Part shown: positions 1-37,499 of the stretch, one piece after another
How the letters are laid out: the number at the start of each line of letters is the position of its first letter
Numbering within the stretch: the first letter of the stretch is position 1
Source of the DNA: Ficedula albicollis
Taxonomy: Eukaryota > Chordata > Aves > Passeriformes > Muscicapidae
Direction of reading: 5' to 3'
Assembly (NCBI RefSeq): GCF_000247815.1
Contig: NC_021692.1
Location: 4,222,961-4,286,960, forward strand
Length of the DNA stretch: 64,000 nt
Program-made: the position numbers and the translations under genes
The notes under the pieces: generated by a model
Database searches by the model: none
What the model saw: the letters and a program-made list of their open reading frames with translations, nothing else
What the model was told of the DNA's origin: nothing

Positions 1-145
1 ATGGGATTGGGATGGGATTGGGATGGGATTGGGATGGGATTGGGATGGGATTGGGATGGGATTGGGATGGGATTGGGATGGGATTGGGATGGGATTGGGA
101 TGGGATTGGGATGGGATTGGGATGGGATTGGGATGGGATGGGATG
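1..145. repeat. 11-bp tandem repeat (GGGATTGGGAT-type)
   Basis: About 13 copies of an 11-bp unit alternating ATGGG and ATTGGG, running off the left edge of the window. It lies in the TP73 3' flank. An open frame across it gives only a Gly-Trp-Asp repeat and is not a gene. Confidence 0.9.
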
Positions 146-2661
146 AGCTTTAAGGTTCCTTACAAACAAACCAGTCTGGGATTCTGTGATCCTGTTTGGG
201 TCACAGACCCCAGCAGCAGACAGAACCACAGGCCAGTCAGTGTCTCTGCCAGGAGCTTTGGACCTTTGTCCTGTGTGGTTCTGACTATTCCTGTCTGGCT
301 GTCACATGCCATTTTCAAGATCATTTGAAACTCTTTTTTTGTATTTTTATTGAATTACAACAACATTCTTGAGTTCTTCCATTTCAAGGCATTAGTTTCT
401 AAACTTCTTGCAAGAACCTTTAGTTCAATCAATTTCCAATTCCTACCTGTGGAATATATACTCCTAACAACTAGAAATAGTGATGACATTTGGGTTCTCT
501 CTGGGAAATTGTTTTTAACAGTGTAATTTTTCAAGCTCAGAAAAACTGTGTCTTAATGCTTGTTCTCCATTCGCTATTTTTAGCCATTTATTGAGAAAAA
601 AAAAAAGTTTTATGTATCCAGAAGCTTGTTTTTTGCCTCTCTGTACTTGCTGTAGCAGTTTAGTACTCAGTGGTGGGTTTCTTTTTCATTTCAGTAGCTT
701 CAGGCCCTTTGAAGTCCTGCAGGTGAAGGTGAAGGTTTACTCTGGTTTAAGAGGGCACTTTCTGTCCAATTTTAATTTCCAGATTCAGCAATTCCCACAT
801 GTGCTTTTATTGTGTTACCAAAAGGAAAAAAAAACACAAAAAAACATACATACAACTCAAAACAAAACAAAAGAGAAACCACAGCTATAAAAATAACACA
901 TTTTCCAAAGATAACATTACAAAAAATACAATTCCTACCACAGAGTGATCCAGTAATACTGCCAGGAACAGCCCCAGAAACGCTGGAAATGTGAGTGGTT
1001 GTTGCAAAAGCCTTAAAGCATTAAAGTGCTTTGCTGAGCTGTTTCCTGGGGACAGAGATTCACTGTCAGCCACCCAGGGGAGTTCCCAATCCCTGTGGTG
1101 TGAGGGCTGGGATGGCCTCAGGGATGGTGACTGCACCTGCAGCTCAGCAGAGGGAGAGGAGGGACAGGAGGCCACCTGTGTGTGCTGAAGGAGCTGCTGT
1201 GGGACACCCAGACAGGGCCTTGGAGGAGTGTCCCTGGCCCAGGGCTGTGCTCACACTCCTGTCCCCCTTGGGGAGGGAACAGCCACTGCCTGCCTGCAGC
1301 AGAAGTCAGGTGAGCCCTGGTGGGACTTGAGCTCTTCTTGTGCTCTTGCTTTGAGGGTTCAGGGGTTTGGGAAGGGTATCCAGCCCCTTCCCCAGCCTGG
1401 GGGTGATGGGAAGCAGGTGCAGGGCTGCCTTTGGAGGCCTCCAGAGGGAGAATGCAGCAGTGGGAATGCGCTGGGTGGCATCTTCTCTGTGCAGGTTCCC
1501 TCAGGCTGCCCAAAACCTCGAGTGAGCCAGGGCTGAGGGGGCAGATGCAGCAGCTCCCTGCCCTCCCTCGCACAGCGACAGCTCCTGTGACTTCCAGTGC
1601 CTTTCCAAGAGCTGCTGTGGGACATTGCTTTCCCACAATGTGTAGGGAGGGAGCACGCCAGTTTGTGTCCTTGCTTTCTGTGGAAGGCTTTTTTCCCTGT
1701 CTGAATCAACAGAGAAATTACAGATGGGAAAAATGACGAGGAACAGAAGAGAATTGGGAAGTCAGTCCATGCCATGCTCCAGAAAGATGGAATTTACACC
1801 ATGGCATTCCAGCTTGTCAGGTCTGACCTGTCAACAAAACTCCCTAAGGGAGCAGGGAGGGGTTATCCAGACCTCTGACTTCCCAGGACAATCACTGGCT
1901 TTCCCCCTCCTCCACAACTGCATGCAAGAGATTCAGAGGAGGAAAAAAAACTGAGTTTTGAATAGATAAGGCTGGAGACAGGATTCTCTGCATGTTTACA
2001 TGCTACAACATGAAATTAATTTACTTGACACTGCAGTGTCTCAGGAGCCAGTATCAATTTTATAGCTTACATGAAAATAAATCTTTCCTTACAGCACAAT
2101 GAGTTTACTGTATGTACATTGTGTTTATATAGACCAACCTTTGGGTACAAGAACACATTGGTAATGGACAAACAGGGTCTGGCTCTACAGAGAGCTGAGG
2201 GAAGGGGTGCATTTGGCAGTCCATGGAAAAGCAGGACGTGGCTTCACACCAGTCCCTGCTGCTGCCTGCACAGGTGAGGGCTGAGTCCTCAGGTCAGTGA
2301 CAAAGCCCTCTCAGTTTGGGACACCACAGGGAACGGGGACAATGAGCAGGGATGAGAAAAACGTGCTGTCCTTAACACTGCTGGATGCAGGGATGCTCCA
2401 GGAAAACACAAACCAGACGGTGCCTCCTGTGCCGCGGGCAGGCAGAAATCCTGCTCCAGCTGCTGAGCTGGCTTTTCTGAGCTTTCCTCCTTTTCTTCCT
2501 CCTCCTCACCTCCCCAGGGCAGGCACCTCCTGCCTGGCTCAGGGCCTGCAGTTCCCCTGGATAACAAAACCAAACTTCTCCAGGTGCCCAAGCTGCAAAT
2601 ACATTTCAACGAGGGGGGGTTTATCACCCCGCCGGTGTCTCGCCGCCACCTCCGGAGCCCC
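146..2661 (-). other. TP73: TP73 3' flank / probable 3' UTR
   Basis: No coding exon was recognised between the TP73 stop codon and the left edge. An AT-rich stretch at about 330-1000 contains reverse-complement polyadenylation hexamers (TTTATT near 346, 585 and 806), any of which could end the TP73 mRNA. The actual end cannot be chosen from sequence alone. Open frames in this stretch have no recognisable similarity to known proteins. Confidence 0.45.
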
Positions 2662-28414
<25,753 letters not shown>

Positions 28415-28486
28415 CTTCACAGCAGGGGAGTCGGACAGGGGATAAATCACTCTGTGTGCAAAGGGAAACAGCAGGGTTAGCACTGC

Positions 28487-29740
28487 CAGAGTGCTGTGTA
28501 GTGCTGGGCTGTGCTGGGCTGTGCTGTGCAGTGCTGTGCTGTGCTGTGCTGTGCTGTGCTGTGCTGTGCTGTGCTGTGCTGTGCTGTGCTGTGCTGTGCT
28601 GTGCTGTGCTGTGCTGTGCTGTGCTGTGCTGTGCTGTGCTGTGCTGTGCTGTGCTGTGCTGTGCTGTGCTGTGCTGTGCTGTGCTGTGCTGTGCTGTGCT
28701 GTGCTGTGCTGTGCTGTGCTGTGCTGTGCTGTGCTGTGCTGTGCTGTGCTGTGCTGTGCTGTGCTGTGCTGTGCTGTGCTGTGCTGTGCTGTGCTGTGCT
28801 GTGCTGTGCTGTGCTGGTCTGTGCTGTGCTGTGCTGTGCTGTGCTGTGCTGTGCTGTGCTGTGCTGTGCTGTGCTGTGCTGTGCTGTGCTGTGCTGTGCT
28901 GTGCTGTGCTGTGCTGTGCTGTGCTGTGCTGTGCTGTGCTGTGCTGTGCTGTGCTGTGCTGTGCTGTGCTGTGCTGTGCTGTGCTGTGCTGTGCTGTGCT
29001 GTGCTGTGCTGTGCTGTGCTGTGCTGTGCTGTGCTGTGCTGTGCTGTGCTGTGCTGTGCTGTGCTGTGCTGTGCTGTGCTGTGCTGTGCTGTGCTGTGCT
29101 GTGCTGTGCTGTGCTGTGCTGTGCTGTGCTGTGCTGTGCTGTGCTGTGCTGTGCTGTGCTGTGCTGTGCTGTGCTGTGCTGTGCTGTGCTGTGCTGTGCT
29201 GTGCTGTGCTGTGCTGTGCTGTGCTGTGCTGTGCTGTGCTGTGCTGTGCTGTGCTGTGCTGTGCTGTGCTGTGCTGTGCTGTGCTGTGCTGTGCTGTGCT
29301 GTGCTGTGCTGTGCTGTGCTGTGCTGTGCTGTGCTGTGCTGTGCTGTGCTGTGCTGTGCTGTGCTGTGCTGTGCTGTGCTGTGCTGTGCTGTGCTGTGCT
29401 GTGCTGTGCTGTGCTGTGCTGTGCTGTGCTGTGCTGTGCTGTGCTGTGCTGTGCTGTGCTGTGCTGTGCTGTGCTGTGCTGTGCTGTGCTGTGCTGTGCT
29501 GTGCTGTGCTGTGCTGTGCTGTGCTGTGCTGTGCTGTGCTGTGCTGTGCTGTGCTGTGCTGTGCTGTGCTGTGCTGTGCTGTGCTGTGCTGTGCTGTGCT
29601 GTGCTGTGCTGTGCTGTGCTGTGCTGTGCTGTGCTGTGCTGTGCTGTGCTGTGCTGGGCTGTGCTCTCTGCTGTGCTGGGCTGGGCTGTGCTGTGCTGTT
29701 CTGTGCTGTGCCACATTGTGCTGTGCCATGCTTTGCCATC
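28487..29740. repeat. (GTGCT)n pentanucleotide array, TP73 intron 1
   Basis: Near-perfect array from about 28,531 to 29,655 (about 225 units), with a single changed unit (GGTCT) at 28,816-28,820 and degenerate GGGCT or CTCTG units at both edges. On the TP73 sense strand it is (AGCAC)n. It ends about 80 bases from the exon 2 acceptor. Frames give LCCAV or AQHST repeats and are not genes. Confidence 0.97.
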
Positions 29741-29814
29741 TCACTCCAGCAAAGCAGCTGCCCAAGGGCAGGAATTCCTCAATCCCAGCAGCATGGCAGG
29801 GACCAGAGAGCGCC

Positions 29815-30150
29815 AGAGCCCATGGTAGGGGACACACAGGTCAGGGACCCCAGAACCCTCGTGGGGACATAGAGGACCAGAGATGCTCACAGCCATCATA
29901 GGGAGACACAGGACCAGAGCCCCCCAGAGCCCATCATGCGGACACAGAGGACCAGAGCCCTCAGAACCATCATAGGGGCACTCAGGACCAGAGACCTTCA
30001 AAACCATCATGAGGACACACAGGACCAGAGGCCCTGGAGCCATCATGGGTACACAGAGGACCAGAGTCCCCAGAACTATTGTGGGGGACACACAGGACCA
30101 GAGCCCATCATGAAGGACCACAGGACTGACATGGCCCATCGTGGGGGACA
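29815..30150. repeat. Degenerate minisatellite (ACACAGGACCAGAGCC)
   Basis: About nine imperfect units of roughly 35-38 bp, each with GGACCAGAG followed by a CCATCATG-like end. It lies in TP73 intron 1 or the upstream region. Confidence 0.8.
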
Positions 30151-30361
30151 ATGCCCACACTCCCAGCAGAGCAGGCCAGGGCAGCAGGCAGGGATCACCC
30201 AAGCTCAGCAAAATGAACCTGTTTTTCAGCCAAAGCCTCCTGGATGCTGCTGCACACTCCTAAGCAGAGCCATGCTCAGTGCAGTCCGTTCCCCTCGCCC
30301 TGCACAAGGATTCTTGGCCTCTCTCAGGCAGGGGAGGAAAGCAGCCCAGCCCTGCTCCCCC

Positions 30362-30483
30362 TGTGTGCCCAGAGCCTCTCAGACACAGCAGTCAGAGCCG
30401 GAGGTTTCACGGAACCATCTTGAGCGCCCAGAGCCTCTCAGACACAGCAGTCAGAGCTGGAGGTTTCACGGAGCCATCTTGAG
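30362..30483. repeat. Two-copy 60-bp tandem duplication
   Basis: GCCCAGAGCCTCTCAGACAC and the following sequence up to ACCATCTTGAG appear twice in a row with two base differences. Confidence 0.85.
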
Positions 30484-30884
30484 TCTCGTGCTGCCTTCCC
30501 CTCTGGAAACCATCTTCCTCCTCCCTTACCCTCTCCCTGCCAGCAGCAGCACCCCTTCCCTGCCCTGGCTGACACGGATACACTCCCAGGCACATCTGGC
30601 TGCCCCTTTTACCCACGCTGGTGTTGGCATCCCATCTCAGCTGCGACATCTCATAGTGAAAACCCGACACTTCCTGCCTGTTCTGTGTTTTTCTATGCGA
30701 GCTGCTCTCTCTGTGAGGGATGCTCGGGGTTGCCTGGGCCCCTCTGACTCAGCTGGGGACCAGGCAGCTGCAGGGGAGGGAGTTAAAATGAAAGCAGGGA
30801 AGCTTTCCCCGTCAGTAAATCCCGTGAGCTGCTTTCTACAAAACACAGCATTCACAGCTGCCCTGCCTGGAGGAATTCCCACGG

Positions 30885-30945
30885 CACAGGAGGGCACAGG
30901 AGGGCACAGGAGGGCACAGGAGGGCACAGGAGGGCACAGGAGGGC
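30885..30945. repeat. 10-bp tandem repeat (GGCACAGGAG)
   Basis: Six near-perfect copies of a 10-bp unit. Confidence 0.9.
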
Positions 30946-33900
30946 TCGTTCCCCACGTGCCCCTTGTCAGGGACAGCTAACAGGCACAGTCTGATGTCCT
31001 CCCGTCCCTCCCCATCCCACGTGTGACACACAGAGAAATGAAAGGACCTACAGGCAGCTTTGAGAGGAAGAAAAGCCTAGAAGAGATGCAGGTGACAGAA
31101 CAGGATTGCTGGCGGCCTTACCCTTCTTCCATGCTGCTTTTGCTGGCCCAGAGCAGCTTCAGGAAGTAGTCAGGCCTTTTCCTCTAGAGGAGAAAGCACC
31201 TCCGCACCGCCCCGGCTGTGTGGTCATCATGGGTGACACCAGCTCTAACCACGTGGCTGCTCTCGTTTTCAAAAGGAAAGAAATCTGACTATTTTAAGGG
31301 TGTTTTGGAAGTTCCCTTCCACTCTTTCAAAGCACGACCTGCCCTTGCAAAGCCAGACCAGCGTCTTTTCATGTTTGAGCTCTGAACTAAGGGGTACAAA
31401 GGGAAGCTGGGGTGGTGGGTGCTGTTAAGGCACATCCCTGCCTCTCTGATCCCTGCTCATCCTGGGAAAGCACCTCTGCAGCAAGGGTGACAGCCTGGCA
31501 CCAGGCACCCAGGTTGGTAAAGAATTTACCAATCAATTTACCCACAGATAGGGTTCCCCAGAATTTGTCTGGTGCTGATCTAACTCCCCCTGAAAGGAGG
31601 GGCCATTTAGAGCTCTGTTCCAGGGAATGCTGGAGGCATTCACATTTGGGAAGGTGGGAAAGCACTGTGACGGTGAGGTCCTGCAGAAGGAAAAGTCACC
31701 CTGTAGGAAGCAGTGGGAGCTTTGTGCAACATCAAAATTAAAGGTAAATTGAGAAGAGCCTTAGAGCCAAATTCTGCATTGCTCTGGAAGCATTCCTGGT
31801 GGCTTGGATGCAATTCCCATGCCCAAGGCTGAGCAAATGTCACCTGGGGCTGAGCTCAGGACCAGCCACAGCCCAGCTCAGCTCCCTGCCCCTTCCAGCC
31901 CTCCAGTTTCAAGTCTATTCTGCCTCTGCCCTGACTGTGTCAGCTCCCTGCTGTCACCAGCTCCCCATAACAGAGGGAAGACCTGGGATTTCATCCTGGT
32001 TTCTTCCAGCACTTCTCCAGCCAGACTCCACCAGGAGAATTATCACCTCCAAAGACCCCAAACTGCTTATTAAAGTGAGAATCTCCTCGCCCAGGGAAAG
32101 AGAGCAGCAAGGAATTCTCCATCCCTTCCGCCTCAACAGAGTAGGGAGGCAGTGAGGGATGCTTGGCACGGCTGGCACAGCTCAGGAGGGACCTGCACTG
32201 GATTTATTGCAGGTTTCTAAGGGAAAAAAGACTAAAATGTGCAAACCATGGTGTTGCTGCTCACTGGGAGAGCTGCACTGCCAGCCAGCTCCAGCGCTCC
32301 CTGGATTGCTGCTTCCCTCTGTTGCTGGTGAGGGCATTGCAGGGAGGCTGCAGAGGGGAGAAGAGCCGGCAGCGGGCAGAGAAAGCTGCGAGCAGGCGAC
32401 CCCTGCCCTGCTCCCCGCGGGACCCGGCTCAGCCCTGCCGCCCCCGGGGCGCGGGACCCGCCGGGGTCGCACCCGCTCCGGCTCCTTCTGCCCGTGGGGC
32501 TTCCCTGCGAACGGCTGCTGAAATGATTTCCGAAGATTAGGATGGGAAAGCTCCACGTACTCAGTTTCCATGGTGCTGTGGGAGACCCAGCCCCAGAGAC
32601 AGAGGGAGAAGGAAAAGCAAGGCCCGAGATCCCTACACCCACCCCAGTGTGGGAGAGCAGCTCCCTGGAGAAGCAGAGCAGGTGAACCTCCGTCTATCCA
32701 GCCGTGCTGCTCTCACGTGTTGTGACCACAGAGCCCGAATAAACTATTAGAACGGCTATAAACTCAACTTTTTTCATCGTAATAAGGATGGTGGAGGGCA
32801 CTGTGGGCTCTCCCTGCTGGGATCACTGCCTGCCCACTGAATTTCTGCTCTCTCTGGAAGAAGCATCTTTGACCTCACTATCAACTTTAGGGCTCAGGTT
32901 CAGCCCCAGAAATGCTCAGTATTTGTTATCACTTGGTGATTCGCAGCTGTCCCGCATAACAGAAAGAAACATGGCAGCGTTTTGCAGCCACCTTAAAGAG
33001 AGATCCGTGCACGAGCCCCATGTAACAGGGCTATGACTAATTCCCAAGGACTCTCTGGGAGAGCAGGACTTCTGAGAGCTGTTTCCACCTCTCACACGGA
33101 GCTGCCCCATGACTCGGGAGCTGGCTCTGGACCTTCTCTCTCCCGCACAACGAGACCCACCAGGCTCATCCAGCCCACCGCAAACATCTCAATGTTTCCG
33201 AAAACGCTGCCAGTCCCACGGTACCAACGCTGCCCTGTGCTATCATTCCTTTGTCCCGGACTGTTAAATTCACACCTGCAAAACGGGGTTTGCAAAAGCA
33301 GTGGAGAGTGAGTGAGCTTTCGTACAGCACACTTTGAATGTCAGGACCCCCCTGTGGGGTCCAGCAGCTTATCAACAATTTTCTTTCCGAGGAGGAGGCA
33401 GGTTGGACAGAAATTCTCTCTGGCTGCATCACTGACAGCAGCTCGTGATGGGGCAGGAGGATGAGCCGCTGCTCCCCGTCCCTCCTTGGCAGCCCTTCCC
33501 CAGCCCAGCACAGGGACCTGGGACAGCCAGCCCTTGCATCCCACCGGGATCCAGCCCCTCCTTTGCTTCTTCCACCCAAGGCTCCTCCAAAAGTGCTTTC
33601 ACTCCAAAGTTAAAGCAACTGGGAGCAAACTTCCCAAGACACTTTAATACTGTCATAAGCCCAAGAAGCAAAGCGGCTGCGAATCATCTCCCAGCCTTCG
33701 GAAGATGGTCGTGCGAGAAACTCACACACCCAGAGCAAGGGGTTTCCTTTAATAGGTTTGGGTTTTTTTTCTCCTCCTACCTGAGTTTTGAGTTCCCCCG
33801 GAGGTCTCCCGCAGACAGGACTGGCCTGGGATTGAGGATCTACGTTATTTACTGCACTACACTGGAGTAGCGTCCCGGTCGCCAAGGCAATGACATTGGA

Positions 33901-34045
33901 GCTGCTGAAAGCTGCGTGAAAAGTGAGGCAAAAGCTCCTGCGCTCCTTCCTGGAATAGGAGGCAGTTGCAAGGGGGTGGGGAGTGCTCAGCCAAGCGTGC
34001 CAGGGAATTAAAAGCTGGTCACAAAAGTGACGCCGGGGCAAGTTG
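30946..34045. other. TP73 5' region: no coding exon seen
   Basis: The non-coding TP73 exon 1 and its P1 promoter are expected between exon 2 and the WRAP73 promoter. A CpG-rich patch at about 32,390-32,490 is one candidate location, but nothing in the sequence identifies exon 1 with certainty. Confidence 0.35.
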
Positions 34046-34049
34046 GCTG

Positions 34050-34132
34050 TGGGGGCCGCAACAGCGGCGGCCACCCGGCAGCACCGCTGGGGGGGCCGCA
34101 ACGGCGGCGGCCACCCGGCAGCACCGCTGGGC
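34050..34132. repeat. GC-rich 42-bp tandem duplication
   Basis: GGGGGCCGCAACAGCGGCGG and the following CACCCGGCAGCACCGCTGG occur twice in direct succession with one or two differences. Confidence 0.9.
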
Positions 34133-34137
34133 TTTAG

Positions 34138-34292
34138 CCAGTCACAGAATCAGGGAACGGCTGGGGTCGGAGGGGAGCTTAAAGATCGCCTCCTTCCACC
34201 CCTGCCATGGCAGGGACGCTTTCCTCTAGCCCAGGTTGCTCCAAAGCCCGTCCGACCTGGCCTTGGGCGCTTCCAGGGATGGGACACCCAGC
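34138..34292 (-). mobile_element. CR1 LINE fragment (3' end, minus)
   Basis: Reads CACAGAATCAGGGAACGGCT, then a GACCTGGCCTTGGGCGCTTCCAGGGATGGG-like consensus in reverse orientation, typical of an old CR1 3' UTR. It is truncated. Confidence 0.75.
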
Positions 34293-35701
34293 AAAGGACG
34301 CTCAGCGTAGATCAGGGAGGTTCTCCCCGTTGTCAGATCGGTGGATTGAGCGGGTTTTGTGTTTGGATGGATCATCTCTCCTGGGGGGTCGGGAAGGGCT
34401 CCGGGACTGACTCCCTGCGCTGCTTTCCCCGGGGAACAGCGACTTGGCGAGGACAGGGGCGGTGGGTGAAGGCTGAACATTTCTGAATAAAAACCCTCAC
34501 TCACACGGCTCATCATGGACTCACAGACACCCTGTCACACCGACACCCCCTCACAAAGCCCCGTGAGGCCGCTGGTCACTTGCCCTCGGTCACCCGGGCA
34601 GGGAGCGAGCGCTGCTCATCCTGGGGCGATCGCTGCCCGTGTTCAGGTCCCCCGTGGCCACTCGGGGGCCAGCAAACACCCCCTGCCCACAGGCACCCCC
34701 ACATCCCGCGGGGGGCAGGCGGTGACGGCAGAGCAGCTGTCACGTCTGTCCCTCTGCCGTGGGGACACAAAACCCATGCATTCACCCCCCAAAAAACACA
34801 CCGGTGGGGCTGGAACCAGCTTTTGGAACCCAGATAATCCGTCATGAAATCACGACTCCAATCCTCAAAACCTCTGATCGTGAGGGTTTTTTTAAGTGAT
34901 AGTGATTGTGGCACCCAAACAGGGAGGGGGTCCCACCAGGGCCGTGCTGTCACTAGGATGGGAGCCAGGCTGCCGCCCCCCAAAAAATCCGGGGGTACAG
35001 AGCGTGGGGACAAAGGGAGGCAGTAGTGCATCCTCCCGGCTGTTCAGTGGGGAAGGGATGCAGAGCAGCCCCAGCCCGAGGCATTAGACAGTTTTGGGGA
35101 CACTGGCTGTGTTTTGGGAACACAGCAGTCCTGTCACCCTCCTCGTTCCCCCTTGGCTCTTCTGCTCCCTGGCAGACGGCTGCACAGAGAGGGGGCTGTT
35201 TCCCAAAGGAAGATGCCCCCTAAGAGGAGTTATCTGGGATCTGCCCCTTCTCTGGTGTGCTGTAGTTATTTATCTTTTCTTTTAAATTATTTTTTTTTAA
35301 TTGATTGATTCCATTCAGTTCACATCCTTTTTGCTGTGGGGTATCTCTATTGCCATTGTTAGTTCCTCTGTCCTGTCCGGGGAATCTGGCGGGACATTCC
35401 ACCTGTGCTCCCGTTACTGTCGGTAATTAGCCGGCAGTAGTGATTAGCCCGAAGGACTGATTAATTAGCCAGAAGGGCTGATTAATTAGCCAGAAGGGCT
35501 GTTGCGGGCGCAGGACGCTTCCCGCGGAAAGGCGCCAGATAAGGGAGGGTTCCCTGTGGATAGCGAGAGGAGGGGGAACCCGCCCCTCAGCTCATTAACC
35601 GCGTCATTACCCGGCTCATTAGCGGCTCATTTGCATACCAACGCGGCTCCTTTCCCGCGCGCTTCCCGCCGCCGGGCGCCCCCTGCCGGGCCGGCGCGGG
35701 G

Positions 35702-35726
35702 ACCACAACTCCCGGCGTGCCCCGCG
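35702..35726 (+). promoter_or_regulatory. ZNF143/THAP11-type promoter element
   Basis: ACCACAACTCCCGGCGTGCC followed by CCGCG matches the consensus ACTACAAYTCCCAGMATGCM plus YYGCG at all but three positions. This element is typical of CpG-island promoters of housekeeping genes. Confidence 0.75.
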
Positions 35727-35749
35727 GCGGGCCCTCCCGCGCGGCCCCG

Positions 35750-36240
<491 letters not shown>

Positions 36241-36365
36241 CGGGGCCCCCGAGCGGCCGCGGCGCGGGGCCCCCCGGGCAGGGCCGGGCTGAGGGCGGAC
36301 ACGGAGCGATGGAGCCCCGGAGGCTGCGGGCCTGAGCTCAGAGCTGCTGCCGGGAGCCGTGAGGG

Positions 36366-36515
36366 TCCATAGCGGAGACCTGAGTTAGGTTAAATTAACC
36401 GCAGTCAGTTAGATGAATTAGTCCTTTAGATTAAGTGGTCCATAGCGGAGACCTGAGTTAGGTTAAATTAACCGCAGTCAGTTAGATGAATTAGTACTTT
36501 AGATTAAGTAGTACC
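36366..36515. repeat. Two-copy ~72-bp tandem duplication
   Basis: GGTCCATAGCGGAGACCTGA through GAATTAGTCCTTTAGATTAAGT occurs twice in succession, almost identical. It lies at the 5' edge of WRAP73 intron 1. Confidence 0.9.
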
Positions 36516-36812
36516 TGAAGGGAGCCTACAGGAAAGATGGAGGGGGACTCTTTACAGCGGTTTGGAGAGGCAGGGCAGGGGAGAACAGCTTTCAGCAGGG
36601 TTAGATGGGATATTGGAAAGGAACTGCTTTTTTGTGAAGGTCCTGAGGCTTTGGCACAAGGTGCCCAGAGAAGCTTGGCTGCCCCTGGTTCCTGGAAGTG
36701 TTCAAGGCCAGGTTGGGCAGGGCTTGGAGCAATCTGGGATAGTGGAAGGGGGTGGAACTGGATGAACTTTAAAGTCCCTCCCCATCCAAACCATTCTGGG
36801 ATTCTATGAAGT
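36510..36812 (+). mobile_element. CR1 LINE fragment (plus)
   Basis: CAGGTTGGGCAGGGCTTGGA, TGGAACTGGATGAACTTTAA and CCATTCTGGGATTCTATGAA are the classic CR1 3' end in forward orientation, with the 8-bp tail remnant at the end. Confidence 0.88.
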
Positions 36813-36989
36813 AAAATAACTTATAGGACAGAAAGTCATTTTATAGAAACTAGAGTTGCTTACCCAGCAGTGATGGAATCAAGGAGGATTCTATTTATTA
36901 CTATAAAACCCCCTTTCCCCCAGGGTTAGTTCTCACTGTAGTTTGTAGTGGAGCTCATTGTATATAGAATAGACTTACAGAACCCTAGA

Positions 36990-37172
36990 CTGGTTTGGAG
37001 TGCAAGGAACTTTAAAGCTCAACTAGTTCAAAGCCCCTGCCATGGGCAGGGACACCTTCCACTATCCCTGGTTGCTCCAAGCCCTGTCCAACCTCACCTT
37101 GGACACTTGCAGGGATGGGGCAGCCACAGCTTCTCTGGGCAACCTGTGCCAGTGGCTCACCACCCACAGGCA
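36990..37172 (-). mobile_element. CR1 LINE fragment (minus)
   Basis: Reverse-complement CR1 3' sequence: CATGGGCAGGGACACCTTCC, CAAGCCCTGTCCAACCTCAC and GGCAACCTGTGCCAGTG. Confidence 0.88.
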
Positions 37173-37290
37173 GGATTTTATTTTTATAATACAACATTGA
37201 CCCTCTCAGAATTAAACCTGGGCTCCCAGCTAGTTTTATTTTTATAATACAACATTGACCCTCTCTGAATTAAACCTGGGCTCCCAGCAG
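37173..37290. repeat. Two-copy ~58-bp tandem duplication
   Basis: TTTTATTTTTATAATACAAC through CCTGGGCTCCCAGC is present twice just upstream of the WRAP73 exon 2 acceptor. Confidence 0.9.
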
Positions 37291-37346
37291 GGCTAGGCTC
37301 TCCATCCAGGATCCTGCCCCAGCTCAGCCCTGTCCTGTCCCCCCAG

Positions 37347-37499
37347 GCCTCGTGCATACAGCACCGTCTGGTGGTTCGGGATGCCAGCTCCCTGCAGATC
37401 CTCCAGCTCTACACCTGCCTGGATCAGATCCAGTACATCGAGTGGTCCTCGGACTCCCTGTTCATCCTGTGTGCCATGTACAAGAGGGGCATTGTCCAG
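37347..37499 (+). CDS. WRAP73: WRAP73 exon 2
   Basis: Acceptor TCCCCCCAG, donor GTGAGG. It encodes [20 protein letters not shown], then [20 protein letters not shown] and ending YKRGIVQ, the first WD repeat. Confidence 0.95.

Noticed and set aside
36309..36335. Short ATG frame (MEPRRLRA) as a WRAP73 start
   Set aside because: It stops after eight codons and does not resemble the WRAP73 N-terminus. At most an upstream frame in the leader.
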